Shown: in pieces, positions 1 through 12,858 of the stretch | Numbering within the stretch: the stretch's first letter is position 1 | Layout: each line of letters opens with the position of its first letter | Program-made: the position numbers and the translations under genes | DNA from: Klebsormidium nitens | Lineage: Eukaryota; Streptophyta; Klebsormidiophyceae; Klebsormidiales; Klebsormidiaceae | Assembly (NCBI GenBank): GCA_000708835.1 | Contig: DF237073.1 | Coordinates: 81,853 to 145,852, forward strand | DNA: 64,000 nt | Direction of reading: 5' to 3' | Notes under the pieces: model-generated | The model's database searches: none | What the model was told of the DNA's origin: nothing | What the model saw: the letters and a program-made list of their open reading frames with translations, nothing else

Positions 1-941
1 ACAATGTTTGAGATGCCAGACTGGCCGTCCACTTCAGCGCCAGCTGCAGCTGGAGAAGCGTGGATGCTCCGCTGCCCGTTGCATGCATGGCTTTGAGAAA
101 AAGGTGTCAGCTCCTCCCTGCAAAGTCCACCACCAAACTGCGGTCCCAAAGGTTGGACCCCTGTCACAGCATTGCCTACCAGGCTGGCTGTGGGAACTTT
201 CAATGAGTGTTTGCTGCTGCTGAAAGTGCCAATGAAATTATTCTGGCTAAGTGAACCGATCGGTGGTCCCACCTTCGACACTGCTGGTGCATCTGCGATC
301 CTACCGCTGTCATTGATACTGCTGGAAGACAACCAATGCATGGCAGCCGCTTGCAATCGAATTGATGAACCATTCACCAGGTTGTGTCCATTTTGAGGCC
401 CCCCCACGCGATCAGAAAGGAAGTACTGCGCCACCACACAGTGGCGCTCCAGAAAAGTCTGGGAGAGCAGGTAGCGTTGCACCCTGCTCCAGCACCCGGG
501 GAACAGCTCCATTGTTGTGCTTGGCAAGCGCTAGCTGGGGGCTAGCTCAGGCTGCTTGTCTGCATTTAAAATTATAGATCTGCATTCTGAACTTCTGAGT
601 CAAAATTGTGGAACAAAGTTTTTCAGCAAGTCGAGTATTTCTGCAAACAGAATTTCACCATTTGCAACTGTTAACAGGATTTGTTGCAAAAAGTCATCAT
701 CCCAACTTTGTAAAGCGTGCTCCTTCGCTGGTACTCTAGTTGGAAGAAGGTGCCGCTTTCTCAACATGAAAAGTGCGTGTCGGGCTGTTAAAAAAACCTT
801 CCGGTGCGATATTCTCCCTTCGTATTGGCACCCCTCTCTTGTACAGATCTGATCAATCACAACGTAATGGCAGGATGCGCTGACTGAGCGCCTCCTCATC
901 CATGCTGCTGCCTGCCAAGTTTTTCAAACGACGAGCAGCAA
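1..941. other. 5' flank of COASY-HD gene, no gene recognised
   Basis: Only short, mutually overlapping reading frames occur here, with no family resemblance and no convincing splice pairs. The stretch probably holds the promoter and 5' untranslated region of the CoA synthase gene that follows. No TATA element was assigned. Confidence 0.4.
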
Positions 942-3900
942 GTGCAATGCCAGCAGTGGGATCTCAGAAGCTTCACGAAAAGACTACAGTTTGTGATGTC
1001 TCTTGCTGCTGCAGCCAGCTGCAAGACGACAAGTCTACGAGTCGGAGCAAGCATCTACAATGCCGTCCAAGCAGGGCCACACAGGAGGTCACTTACACCT
1101 GGCCTTACCAGACAAAGCTGGCTGTGTCCACTGCTAATCGAACTGCGCCAATTGAACACCTCCATGCCACAAAATTTCTATCTCCCAACCTCGCAACCCC
1201 CTGCTAGTAAAATCCTGGAAGCACATCTGACCAGTGGGACCCCTTCCCGCTCAAGCTCCCCAGCTGCAGTTCCAATGAGCAACAATGAAGGGGGCAGCCA
1301 GACCAGTGCCCCCGAAAAAGAGGTGTCGCTCATGGCCCACCCCAAGGAGACGCCGCTCACTGCCCCTCAGCTTCCTCAGGAGAATCCGTCCGTCAAGCAT
1401 TTCCACAGCATTGCTCTGGGGGGCACCTTCGACCGCCTGCACGCTGGCCACGAGCTGCTGCTGGACGCTGCGCTGCGAGTTCTCAGCCCCGGCGGCCAGC
1501 TCATCATTGGAGTTACCACTGAGGAACTCCTGACAAACAAAGTGCTGGCAGAGGTGAGCAGAAGCTTCTGGCTTCTGGCTGGTGTTGGCGCCTCGGTTTC
1601 TGCTGGTTCCGCTTGGCTGCTGGCCTTGCTTGATTCTGTGCTGGTCCTCAGGAGAACAGCGTCTGATTCAGCCCATCTCCCTTCTATGTGTAGAGTGTGT
1701 TCTTCTTCTATTTTTGATCCAGACCATTCTCCTGAGTGACACGAAGAATCCCGCCTCGATAGCCTCACAACTGATGCCCGGCTCAGCTCTTGTTTCATTT
1801 GCGCCTGTCTCCGATTGACTGACATGTCCCTTTACCCGAGTGTTCTCCCCGGCAAGTCACTTTCGTCATCCTTCTCCTGACCAATCATCACAGTACCTCA
1901 TTTTGGGCTCAATTTATTCGTCCCCTGATCAGCCTCTTTTCCCCCCAGCTCATCGAGCCCTACTCCTTCCGGGTCTCGCAACTCACCGCCTACCTCCACT
2001 CCCGCTCCCCAAACCTCAACCTCAAGATCGTCCCCCTCATCGAAGCAGACCCCCGACGGCAGCCTGTTGTAGACAATGCGACACTCGAATGCATCGTCGT
2101 CAGCAGAGAAACCGAGGCCGCTGCGACGGCAATCAACGAGGTGCGGCGGCAAAAAGGTCTGAGGGGTTTAGAAGTCGTGGCAGTGAACCTGGTGGCAGAG
2201 GGCTCGGCGTATGGGAAGCTCAGCTCGACGGAGATGCGGGAGAGGGACCTGGGACGGTTGTTGACGGACAGGTGATTGGCCTTGGTGGTTGGCTGGTCGC
2301 CTGAACTTTGCCAAACAAGATTGGCAGTTCGACCCAGCTCATTGCCCTCGAACTTTTTCCAGACGTTGTCATCTTCTCCTGATGATCTGCGTCCCGATGT
2401 TCATAGCAATCAACCTTTTCTAAAAGATGGGAGGCAGTTCTTGGGGCCTTCTGTGAAAGGCTCGTTGTTCAAACGTCAACATGTTCAGATGCCTTATGGG
2501 TCCAATTGTGACAGCTGCAGCTGCAACAATCTCAACAGATGGCTACCTGTCCTCCAACGTTGCACTTTATCTGACTACTGGTCTCTACGTTCTGTCGTAA
2601 GGCACAGTCACCCGGAAGGGCGGGACAGTGGAGACCCTGAATCTTTCGGCAAATTACCAAATCGACAAATGCGTTCTGCTGCTACTGACCTCTTCGAATG
2701 AACCTACGTGGGGCCTTTTACCTGCAGGCCGTACTTCGTCCGTGGCCCCCGCCTTTCCCACAAGGCCCGGCTGGCGGCCGCCCACCCATACATGATCGGT
2801 CTGACAGGTGGCATCGCCAGCGGGAAGTCATCCGTCCGGCAAATGATAGAGGACATGCGGAAGGGGGGCCTTGTTACGGAAACAATTGACTGTGACGCGC
2901 TCGGGCACCTGTCGTACCTGCCGGGGACCCCGTCATACAGCGAAATTGCTCGGGCGTTTGGGGAAGGGGTTGTAAGAGAAGGTGAGGGCTGAGGAGTCGC
3001 GGCTGTCAAGTAGGTCGAAAGGGTTCAACGAATTGCCAGTAACAGCGAAGACCAATGGCAATCTCTTGTCAAACTCGGTGCAGTTTTTGTTTAGCAGAAA
3101 CACAAAAATCTCTAGTTACTTAAGCGAAATGAAGGTTGCCAACGGTCACTCCATCAATGCACTCCAACTTGTCGTCCGCCAGGCTGCACATACCTGCCCA
3201 TCGGTCGACCTCGCCTTGGAACATGCTCAGCAGTCTACGTCAGCAAACCGCAGCGCCTCAACTTTTCCCTACATACGTGCGCTTCAGATACTCTCAGCAA
3301 GACGTAGAGCTCTCTCCGTTGCAAAGCCTCCTCTAAAATCTTCTCTGTCGCCAATCCCTCACTCGAACCAACCCCACCATGCGGTCAACAACTTTGATTT
3401 AGCAGACGGCACGATCTACCGCTCCGCCCTCAGAGCCACTGTTTTTGGCGAACCCGCCCGAGTAAGACGGCTCACAAAGTCGCCTTTTCCCCCTTCTTTT
3501 CGCAGACGGCACGATCAACCGTCCGGCCCTTGGAGCCATCGTCTTCGGCGACCCCGCCCAGATGACACGGCTCACATCCATCGTGTGGCCCGCGGTGCGG
3601 CGACTCGTCGCCGAGAAGCGCGAGGAGATGGCGGAGCGCGGGGTCCAACTCTGCGTCGCAGAAGCCGCGCTCATCTTGGAGTCCGGGTTTGAGACGCAGA
3701 TGGACGAGGTGTGGGTGGTGTTCGTGCCCCGGGGGGTGGCGCGGGAGCGGCTGATGGCGAGAAACCGGCTGAGCGGGGAGGAGGCGGACAAGCGGCTGGA
3801 CTCGCAGGTGGGCGCTGGGGGGTCTGCGCAATTGAAAGCCGATTGTCTTCCTTGTAATGGGTTTGGAAGGCAGGTTTTAGAGATGGTCAGAATCCATGAC

Positions 3901-5967
3901 ATTGATTTTGAGCAAACAGCGAAATCAGCGGTTGATGCATCGCTCGAAGCTCTTCGCTTTCTCAGTCGCTCGGATGTTGGCTGCAGCCGCGTCAGGATTG
4001 CAGAGCCTAGATACCGCCACGCAACACTCCTCTCCAGTATTTGATGTTCTCTCCGGCTTGTGCGCTTCGTCAATCTTCGAGCTCTCGACTTCGGGGTAAA
4101 ACCTTGGTACGTTGTTGGGGACCTTGTATCGCTCTCCATCCTTTTTCTTTTCTCGACAACTGACGCTCGAAGCCACGTGCCCGCAGATGAGCTCCGCCGC
4201 CCGCGTCTCCCGTGCTGACGTGGCAATCAGCAACACTGGCTCCATTGAAGACACCGCTCGCCAGCTAGATCTCGCGTGGCGACTCCTCGGGGAGCGCTTT
4301 CACACCTCCCCGGCGGGGCAGAGCTCCGGAAGTGTGAATGCGCCCATGTGGGCCCGGTGGTCGGGGCTGATGGACCGGCTAGAAGTCGGGCCGAGCGTGG
4401 CGGAGAAATGGTGGGCGGTAGTCCGGGAGAAGTACTCGGAGGAAGGCAGGTTCTACCACACCATGGAGCACGTGCGAGAGCTCTACCGCCTGTGTCACAC
4501 GTGAGTAGAGCCTCTAGTCCGCTTTGTGAAGGCGAACGGGTGAACCTGTTTTGAGTGTACGGCAGCTGGCTCAGGGGTCGACCGTTGAAGCCCCGACTGA
4601 GGAAGCTTACATGACGGGCAAAAGGGGTGTCCGGGGTAGGAAGGTGCCGTGCTAGTCTAGAAACAGACTATCAGGACGCATCATGCTGAGAGCGCCACGG
4701 ACGTCACAGTTGCCAGTACGTGCGCACTTGATTCAGCCAGAGGGACCTATCTTTTGTCTCGTCACCCTTCAGTAAAGCAAACTTAAGAATGCGGACCTGG
4801 AACATCGAACTGAACGACCAAAGAAATTCTGCTGCTAATTCCAGCCAGATCGTTCCCGTTGTACCTTTCGGCTCGACCAGGTTCTACCCCCAGTAAAGAC
4901 GCGTCCGTCACCAGGCCCCTTCGGCGTAAAGGAAGTGTGCACACCACTCTGGTAGTCGCTGTTTTCGGTGTTACGTACCCGTTCCCGCAATCACAGCGGC
5001 GCTGCTCCTGCTACCTGTCAGTCGCGGCAAAGCTCTTTCTTCGACGCCCTCTTCAGGCTGCCGGAGCGGACCTTTTTCTTTTCAAATTTCAGCCGCCGCT
5101 GAGCTTTCGACACTGCAGCCCTCGACTCCCACTCTAGTTCTTTCATCCCTCCAGGTACGCCCACTTCCTTGCCGACCTGCCCGCCGTCCACCTGGCCATC
5201 TTCTTCCATGACGTCATCTACGACCCGCGGTGCGCGCGCAAGGGCGGCAACGAGGCCGACAGCGCGGCGCTCTTCCTGGAGTTCGCGCGCGAGGCGGGCC
5301 TTGCTCAGGAGTTGGTCGACAAAGTGGAGGACTTTATCCTAGCTACCGCGAGTCACCTGGCGGGCGACGCCGCCGGGGACAAGGCCTGGTTCCTGGACTT
5401 TGACCTGGCGGTGCTGGGAGCGGAGGAGGGGGCGTACATAAGATACGCGGACAACATTTGGAAGGTGAGAGTCATTTCAGCCCTCCCCATTGTGCGAGTA
5501 TGAGTCTGAATGTTGTCGTATGGGGGCGGAGGACTACGCTTAATAGAACGTTCACGCTTCGTTTATGGAATAAAGCGTCCAAGATCGTTCAAGTGCTTCG
5601 GTCAGAAGGCTTACTGAAGAAGTCGAATGAAGTCGACGCCTTTTGGCAGAGTCGTACTTGCAATCCACTGAGTTTCCCACAAGACTTCACATCTGGACGT
5701 TGTGAGGTTTGCTGATACTCACCGCTCTGGCCGAAAGTGGCGGTGAACAGAAGCCTGAAGGATTTAAGTGGGGCGCTTTTGCAGGAGTACCGGCATGTCC
5801 CGGAGGAGCAGTACAGACAAGGGCGGACGGCAGTGTTGCGGTCGTTTCTAGACAGCGGCAATCTTTTCAGGACGGATGCATTGAAAGAGGCTTTGCAGAA
5901 TCAAGCAGAGCGGAATATCACTGCAGAGATCGTGGGTCTAAGGACTACTAACGTCAACTTGACGTGA
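942..5967 (+). CDS. COASY: Coenzyme A synthase (PPAT-DPCK) fused to HD-domain phosphohydrolase
   Basis: Seven exons: 942-1553, 1949-2271, 2728-2981, 3506-3807, 4187-4500, 5155-5464, 5785-5967. All phases agree and give 765 aa. Residues ~150-311 are phosphopantetheine adenylyltransferase with the nucleotidyl-transferase motif GGTFDRLHAGH (160-170) and a C-terminal KLSSTEMR motif. Residues ~333-535 are dephospho-CoA kinase with P-loop GGIASGKS (339-346), GTINR and SNTGSIEDT motifs. These two domains carry out the last two steps of CoA synthesis, as in animal COASY; land plants normally use two separate genes. Residues ~540-765 match the predicted metal-dependent HD phosphohydrolase family (COG4339-like): FYHTMEHV, FFHD (HD 620-621) and FLDFDLAVLG. 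Its substrate is unknown. The junction lies inside exon 5, so the fusion does not depend on one splice call. The first ~60 residues are Arg/Ser/Ala-rich and resemble a mitochondrial presequence; a start at 996 is an alternative. Confidence 0.88.
3402..3577 (+). repeat. Duplicated start of COASY exon 4
   Basis: The acceptor and first ~72 bases of exon 4 (3506-3577) have a diverged copy exactly 100 bp upstream, inside intron 3 (3406-3476). Both begin with CAG followed by ACGGCACGATC and end in CTCACA. The upstream copy keeps an open frame reading DGTIYRSAL against DGTINRPAL, and it contains a donor-like CGA/GTAAGA after 3461. It could act as a 56-base cryptic exon, or be a decayed duplicate. 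Confidence 0.75.
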
Positions 5968-7141
5968 GCTGCACTTCGAGTTCCATACAGAGACAAATTA
6001 GCATTTTTCTAATGATGGCTACTTTTCGTAGACCCAAGCTGAAGCTGCCCTGTCGTCAGCAACCCAAAGGAGTACGCATCAGGACTGGCGCACTCTAATT
6101 ATTGTATACGCTTGCCATCCTTGTGCAAGGGCGCTCTCTTCGTCTTGGTTGCTTGAGGTCAATCAATGCAGATGTTCGGGATCAAAAGGCTAGCGTGCTC
6201 CAAGTCAGAAGCATCTTAGCACATCAAAGTATTACGCGTAGCGTTGTTCAGCTCATCGATGAAAATGCGCCGCCCGACCGACAGCACACTATGCTACCCT
6301 GACAACATCTTGGACGTCCAAATGGGCTGGTCAGTCAGACACCTAAACGATCACAATGGTGATGGGCCTGTGCGCATGGATATCCGATGAACGTTACGCT
6401 CTGGAAACCATCGGGACCGTGCAATTGATCGACATCATGGCCTGTAGATTGATGGGCTTGTGGCGGATGCAGATTGGATCCGAGTCATGCGTGTACTATG
6501 ATGCAAAGAGAAAGCTGCAACCGCGCGGTCACTGCCGTTGGTTTTCATAATCAAGCAAGAACAGACTATCTAATTGCATGCGTCGCTTCCAGAGGCCGCT
6601 TATATATGCTCAGTGCGCATGCATAGGCTCTCTTCTGCTACATAATGCGATCCTTTGCATGAGCTGGCAACTGACAACACGAATTCTGCTTCCTGCAAAG
6701 ACAACAGAACCTAATCAGCACAAATTGTGGCCGGTACAACGAAGCAAAGCACTTCACATGGAACACGTTGTTTTGGTGACAGGATGATCCCGAATATTCG
6801 AGAAAGCACGTCGAAACTCTTTGATACATTGGTATTGGCGTCTCTGTTTGTAGAGACTGTTCCTTTCTCAGTGCCACGTCAGAATAATGAGATGCAATCA
6901 GAAAGCTTGAAAGGCAAGGCTTCGTATGGGAGGCTCAACCTCTATAGAGGGAAGCGATCAAGTAGTAAGCTGCCAAAGAAGGAATATAAGATCGACCGTC
7001 ACCAGAGACGGAAATCAGCTCCGACCAAAAGGCTTTTGATTGGGCTCCCGTTGAATGAGACGTCAACTTCAGCTTTTCAAAGATCATGAAAGACCTTGAA
7101 TGATTCAACAGGACAGGTTACCTGCGTCCAGGGATGCCGTT
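5968..7141. other. Convergent intergenic region between COASY-HD and MYND gene
   Basis: This holds the 3' flanks of two convergent genes. One basic 101-codon frame starting with ATG at 6784 (+) is open to 7089, but it has no recognisable domain and no supporting splice or context evidence. I do not call it a gene. Nothing else was seen. Confidence 0.35.
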
Positions 7142-8837
7142 TCAGTGGCATAGCTCTCTGTGGCTTTCTCTCCATGCCCGCCTCTGACAATCTGCAAGTG
7201 AAAATCAAAGTTCGAATGCATCGTTTGCTCTTTTCAGGTGCTATTTCGGTGCAGACGGAGGGGTTTCATTTGTTCGACCTTAGGCGGCACAAGCAGAGAG
7301 TCTTAGTATAGTCGTGATTGATCATGGACGTGAGAATTTCGGACTTCGAATTGTTTACAGATTCAAGTTTGTCTCAAATCAATGGCAGATGGTTAAAACT
7401 CGATTCAAATAACTTCTTCGATTAGCGTTGCATCCAACAGTCCCAAGTGATCTGAGACCAGCACCGATCACATGCTTACTCGAGCGCTTGCAGAGAATCT
7501 TGAAAGCGTTGCATGAGTTGACGCATTGTGCCAACCCTCTCACCTTTGCTGCAGTAGACGGCGATCCTGCACTTTGAACAAACCTGGAACGTTCCCCCTT
7601 CCGACTCAACGTTGCGACAACTCGCTTCAGAGCACTTTCGACTTTCCAGTCGTGGCCTCAGCAACAAGTTTGAGCACCATGGGTGCCCCTTGGCAGCCTC
7701 TGATGTGTCTCTCAGCCCTGCGGTCTGCTTCTTCTTCGGCTCCTCGACGTACTTGAAGCCGCAGACATCCTCGGACAGCGCTGAGAACATCCTGCGCAGC
7801 TGGACCGCCCTGCGTACTGCAGCCTCGTCAGCTTTGAAGAGGCTGTATATCACGTCCACCGCGGGCGCTTCCGGGTCGTACTCAAACTCTTTCACCTGCT
7901 TCAAGCATCGGAGCACCATGAAGAAGGCTTGACAGCGGATCCACTCTTCTATTTCTCGACCACAGGTAGCCAATGCGAGGAGGGTTGACCAGATGGAAGG
8001 GTATTCTGAGAGAAATTTGTGATCCGGGTCTATGTCAAAGGTCAGAAATAGGATCCTGGCTGCGAGCACTATCTGCTTCTTAGTCTTGGAGTCAGCCATG
8101 GCGTGCTCCACAAGCTCGTAAAGACTAGTGCTTCTCAAAGCACTCAAATCCGCTCTCGTAGTCTGCACGGCGTTGCTGATGATCAAGAGGGAAGTAAAGG
8201 ATGCCTCAATTTCTGCTATTTCAACCTCGTCTCTGATACTGAGAGCAAATTGCAGCACCTCCTTCAGGAATTTAGTATCTTCTGCGAGTCTACCAAGGCA
8301 GCCCTGGGACCAGGGGACGAATGCTCCAAATAATCTCAGCACTGCCATCCTCGTATCCTTCTTGAATCCTGGGGAGCGATGCCCTAAACCGGCTGGATTT
8401 GCAAAAAACAGAGCTCTGAAAACGGTCTCTATGTCTGGAAACTCCCTGAGAATGAAGGCCACGCAGCGGGCATCCCGGGCGAGGAAAGCTAAGCAGTCAG
8501 CATAGATTTTGGCTTTGTTGATCGTGTTCTTTTTCTTTGTTGTGGAGCTGAAAGAAATGTCTTTCTCAGGTGCAGTACATGCCCACTTCCCTGCAGCTAC
8601 TTCTCTCATGCCCAAAGCGATTTCCTTTATAATTCCGTGTTCCAGCGAGTAGGCGACGCGGTTCTTCAAAGCGTGATCGTCGTTCCGGCAGAATAGGAGG
8701 CATTCTCTGAGGCGGTTGATCGCAATCGCCCTTTTATTTGCATCAACGGAAGTTGCTGATTTGAGTATGTCGTTTAACAAGCCGCAGGAGTCCGGCTCCA
8801 TGATTCCTGCGCTTTCCAGGATCCTGGCAAAACGCAT
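7142..8837 (-). CDS. Helical-repeat protein with C-terminal MYND zinc finger
   Basis: Two exons on the minus strand, 8837-7544 and 7191-7142, give 447 aa. The body (~1-390) is alpha-helical with leucine-rich segments suggesting an ARM-like fold, but I cannot name a family. The end is a MYND finger split by the intron. Exon 1 carries KCSEASC, QVCSKC and YCSK; the 16-codon exon 2 supplies the rest as CQRRAWRESHRELCH, then the stop. The spacing (C-x4-C, C-x2-C, C-x3-C, H-x3-C) is that of MYND, a protein-protein interaction domain. The donor is AAAG/GTGAGA and the acceptor CTTGCAG, in matching phase. Reading through the intron instead would leave a broken finger ending at 7476. Start codons upstream of 8837 exist only in another frame. 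Function is unknown; no SET domain is seen, so it is not a SMYD methyltransferase. Confidence 0.82.
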
Positions 8838-10297
8838 CTCGCTGGCCTTTTACTTCCTTTGACGATGGTTTTGCTGATGAAGCCATCTTTGACGTCACCA
8901 CCAGGACATGGCTTCTAAGTTGGCTTCCCATTCTGCTTTTGCAACGTCCTTCCGATTTCTGCCGCTCTTCACAAGCCACTTCAAGCTTCCTCCTACAGAT
9001 CTCGCTCTCACTTTTCCTTCACTGCATCGCTTTCACGGGCTTTCGCTGCAGACGCAAGCCTTCTCTACTGCAGACGCAAGCCTTCTTCAAATATGCTTTT
9101 GCAAGTCTAAAGCGAAGCAGCCGTGACGTGAGTAGCTTGTGATGAAACAGAAAATTGCGTTTCGGGCAAGAGTCGAGGATGTTTTTTGATCAGGACTCGG
9201 GTTCCTTGCAGCTGTCAAATCAGAGGGTACCGTTTTGAACAAGAGTCTTAGCTAAGCTTTTTCGGTACCAATACCCACCAATACCTTAACAAATACGCTT
9301 CAGGCACAGTAGTTCCCGCGTACGCGCTTACGTCCCCCTCTATGTGTTGCAACTTCCGATCCGTACAGGCCTAGGTGGCTGATTGACAGGTGTTCCTATC
9401 CATGATCGACCGTCGGGAAGTTTGAACTTGCTCTGCCTCCGCGCTTCGTCAAGGCATGCACGAGGATGGAGATTTCGAAGCCGCATGAGAGCGAAACTGC
9501 TCAGGCCTGATTGAACGAAGCTGGGCTATGTAGTTAGTTTATGACCGGTTTGAAAAGTCGCTGTCAATGTCGTGTTTGATAGCAACAGGGGACCCATAAG
9601 TCCTTATAAATCTGACCGAGCTAACACGTGCTCTCTCACACCATCTGTCGTATAGCCGTCTCTTGCTTTTGCAAAGGGCACGGGCCACTACAGCAGATAA
9701 CATCTGCCTTATGATGATCGATGTTCAAGCGCTGCAGCTCAAAGTGCTGCGGGCCTCAGTACCTATGACGGAGTCTTTGAAGGTACATGCATAACATGGC
9801 TAGATATCCAATCGACCTCTTGCGTTGCATAAGTAAATATATGCAAGAGGTTGGGATGAGCTCGCCTTATCTGCCAGAACACGATAAAGATGAGTCTCAT
9901 TCAAGTCCGACTAAACCTTCGTTTATTGAATCGCACAAGCGATGCATCTACACATTAGCTGAGCTCTTCAACGTCCGCCTCTCGAGTACCGGCTCACACA
10001 TCACCTAGCTCAATAATTGCGAAGGCTAGGTCGGCTTGAACCCCATACGATGCACATGTTTTGAGCTATAACTGAGGACATCTTTGTCTTGGCTGATTGA
10101 CGATGACGATGCAATGAACAACTGCAGGCCTGAGGCGTGCTTCAGCCTCAGCAAGTACTGGTATGCTGAACATCCAAAGAGAAGGCCTGTAGCTCGAGCT
10201 CATCAAACACACGGATCAACATTTAGTGCCGTGCGGACGGAATCTATGCAGAACGTGCATGTCAGTAGGAGGGGATTAAAAACTATGCAGTCCTCCT
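8838..10297. other. Intergenic region, no gene recognised
   Basis: This lies upstream of the MYND gene and downstream of AP2S. It contains only short frames without domains. The 300 bp next to 8838 should contain the MYND-gene promoter; no clear core element was found. Confidence 0.35.
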
Positions 10298-12858
10298 TTA
10301 GTCCATTTTGTCAATCTCGGCCATCCGCTCGATAATTGCCTGCATTGAAAAGGGACTCGTCTCAAATCGCCAAAGCAGACGTCAGAAAGAGAGGTTTGAT
10401 CCAAACAAATGCATATCCCTGAAAGGAGCAGAGCTGAACCTCAAAAAACCATGGCCTAAAAACCACTCAAGGCTGCAGGACAATCTACGGAGGACAGCTG
10501 ACTGTGAGCCGCTCAACCTGGACATACTTACACATTGACATAGGTATGACAATTCAGCAGATGGGAGCGCCGCTCTCCAAATTGGGAGACCTAAGGCTAC
10601 AAGATCGATACAACAAAAGGGATCAAGGGTGACTGTCACCTTTTTACTTGTTTCTTGCAGCTCGCCCGCCAGAACAAATTCGTCCAGAATCAAATACACC
10701 TGCAATCGGACAGCAGTCGAGCTTCACAGATCAACTGAGATCGCATCAGCAAGGAGGCAATCCTCATCGCTCAGCGTGAACTCGTTCACCGTTCATTCGA
10801 GACCAACAGAACAACATCTGGAAAATGTTTGTTAAGGCATCGCCAAAGAAATTTGAATACGAGACCCCCCTGGTCTTGTCATCCTCAATGGCCAATATAC
10901 CACCAGAGTACACGATTCGACGTTTGTTGGTCGTCTACGTCACCCTCGCAGCGGACCGCGTGCATTCGCTGTTGGCTTTCGTACCGCGCCCCAACCGAAA
11001 GCATGGCAGATTTTGTGGATAAAGTTGCACGACCTAGAGGGGTCGAGCTTCGTGGTCTCTTTTCCAAGCTGTTCCAGCCTTCATTTCTGCCTCCGTGTAT
11101 GCCTTTTCAGCAGCCACAAGCAGTTTAAAAAGCACGTATTAAGTAGAGCACTCATTAACCTTCTCGCCTGTTGGCTTCCCTCCAATAAACTTTTGTCGTA
11201 AAGCAGTGGACTGTGTGGACCATGCTCGAAGGCAAAGGCCTTCCAGCTTCAGCTTCTCAAGTTCAAGATACGCGAGAAGAACCTTTTCAAGGGCTAAGGA
11301 TCACGAGAGACATCCCAATCAAACGTCCGAATGAGGCAAGGACCAAAAAAGTACAAGAGCTGCAATGCTTTGGTGTACCTTGTGGAAGTTGAAGACAAGG
11401 TCCAGCTCGCAGACGTTGCTGAAGAAGTGGTCCAGAATCTCGACAAACAGATGTATGCTCTCCAGATACGCCAGCTCGTTGTCCGTCACGTCCACGCACA
11501 TTGAGAAGAACAGGCCCGCATACCGCCGGTAGATCACCTTGTGCGTCCGAAACTGCGTGATGTAGTGCGAAACTCTGTGACAGCACTCAATGCGACGACA
11601 CAAAACCAAGGACCAACGTGGTCCCCTTCTGCCCTAAGTTGTGAAGAGGGGATGGATGGCCCCTCCACAAGGACTATGGGGTCCTGAACTACAGACTGGA
11701 AACAGCACCAATAGATGATCTCAAGGACTAACACAATGGCAAAGAAATCCAGAAGCTCGTGGTGCCTCTCGCTCTAGTATTTTCCCAGCCAGGATCAGCG
11801 ACCATGAAAGAAACCAGGCAAAGGCAACTCCACCATCATCCCCAGAGCATGGGGGGGTGCCAAATGGAAACTGCTAAAGGAAGTCAACCTCAAAACACAA
11901 CCCAAATTCATGTAGGAGGACGCCTTGCACCAGAAGAAGACAATGACATTGGCCGCCCATGCAGTGCCCCAGGACAGTCCTGGAGAGAACAGATTTGAAA
12001 CAGTGTACTTCTGATAATGAAAGATGCTCAGCTAGGGCCGTGCAAGTAAGTGCCCCCTGAAAAAATCTTGACGACTTATGCTCTCCTTCTCAAGAACCTG
12101 CCACTCACCACCATCATAACAAACAACCAGCTGGTGCTGACGCATAAGTTCCCAATGCTTGATCAAAAACAAGGGATAAGGAGACTTGCCTCCAGAAAGT
12201 TGGTGTGCTTTGGGTCCCTGTTTACAACCAGCCTATGAACCTGCAGGTAAACAGAGAATCTCTCAACCTCCATGCCCTTAGCTGCTTCGAAAAGATCACC
12301 GGAAGATAACCCACTCTTAAATTCAACAGCCATCAACAATTCCTTGTGTGGCGTGCTTGTCAGAGCCCTGGTTCGCGTACAAAGCTTTTGAAGTTCCTGC
12401 AGCGATCGCCCACACTGAATTCCTCATACTTTGCCTTTTGGTTCTGGAGAAGCAGACTTCTTGAAGGCTCGATTCACAAACTGCTTGGCTCCATTGTGAC
12501 AGGAAGCACTTACTTCTTTTTTACAGACAGTGACAGTTGCTGCAAGACACTGACCTCAAACTCCAGCTTGTGCTTCTCCTCGGTCTCCAGGGGCACATAG
12601 TATTTTGCCAGCCTGGTCTTACCCTGGCGGTTCTGAAGTAAAAGGAACCGAATCTGGAAAAAGAACACCGAGTCAACAATCACAGTGCCTCCCTACTTTC
12701 ACTTTAGCCCTGGGAAACAATCACATGGCATTTGTTTTGTAATTTAGATGCGTTCAAAGCAAACAAGCAATCAAGATATACAATGAGGGCAATCGTGCAA
12801 TTGATCTGGCAAAGTATTGCAAGAAGGAGGGAGCCATGAAAGGGTCAATCCGCACCAT
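10298..12858 (-). CDS. AP2S: AP-2 clathrin adaptor complex, sigma subunit
   Basis: Six exons on the minus strand: ATG at 12858-12856, then 12653-12555, 12240-12190, 11552-11379, 10699-10640 and 10339-10298. They give 142 aa, the usual length for plant AP-2 sigma (AP17). The product begins [20 protein letters not shown], contains [26 protein letters not shown] and [16 protein letters not shown], and ends [13 protein letters not shown]. This small subunit sits in the AP-2 core, which selects cargo for clathrin-mediated endocytosis at the plasma membrane. The [12 protein letters not shown] and [10 protein letters not shown] segments favour AP-2 over AP-1 sigma. Exon 1 contributes only the start codon (ATG/GTGCGG donor), so its position is the least certain point. 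The intron after NFLE uses a GC donor (GAG/GCAAGT at 12189-12188). Confidence 0.93.
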
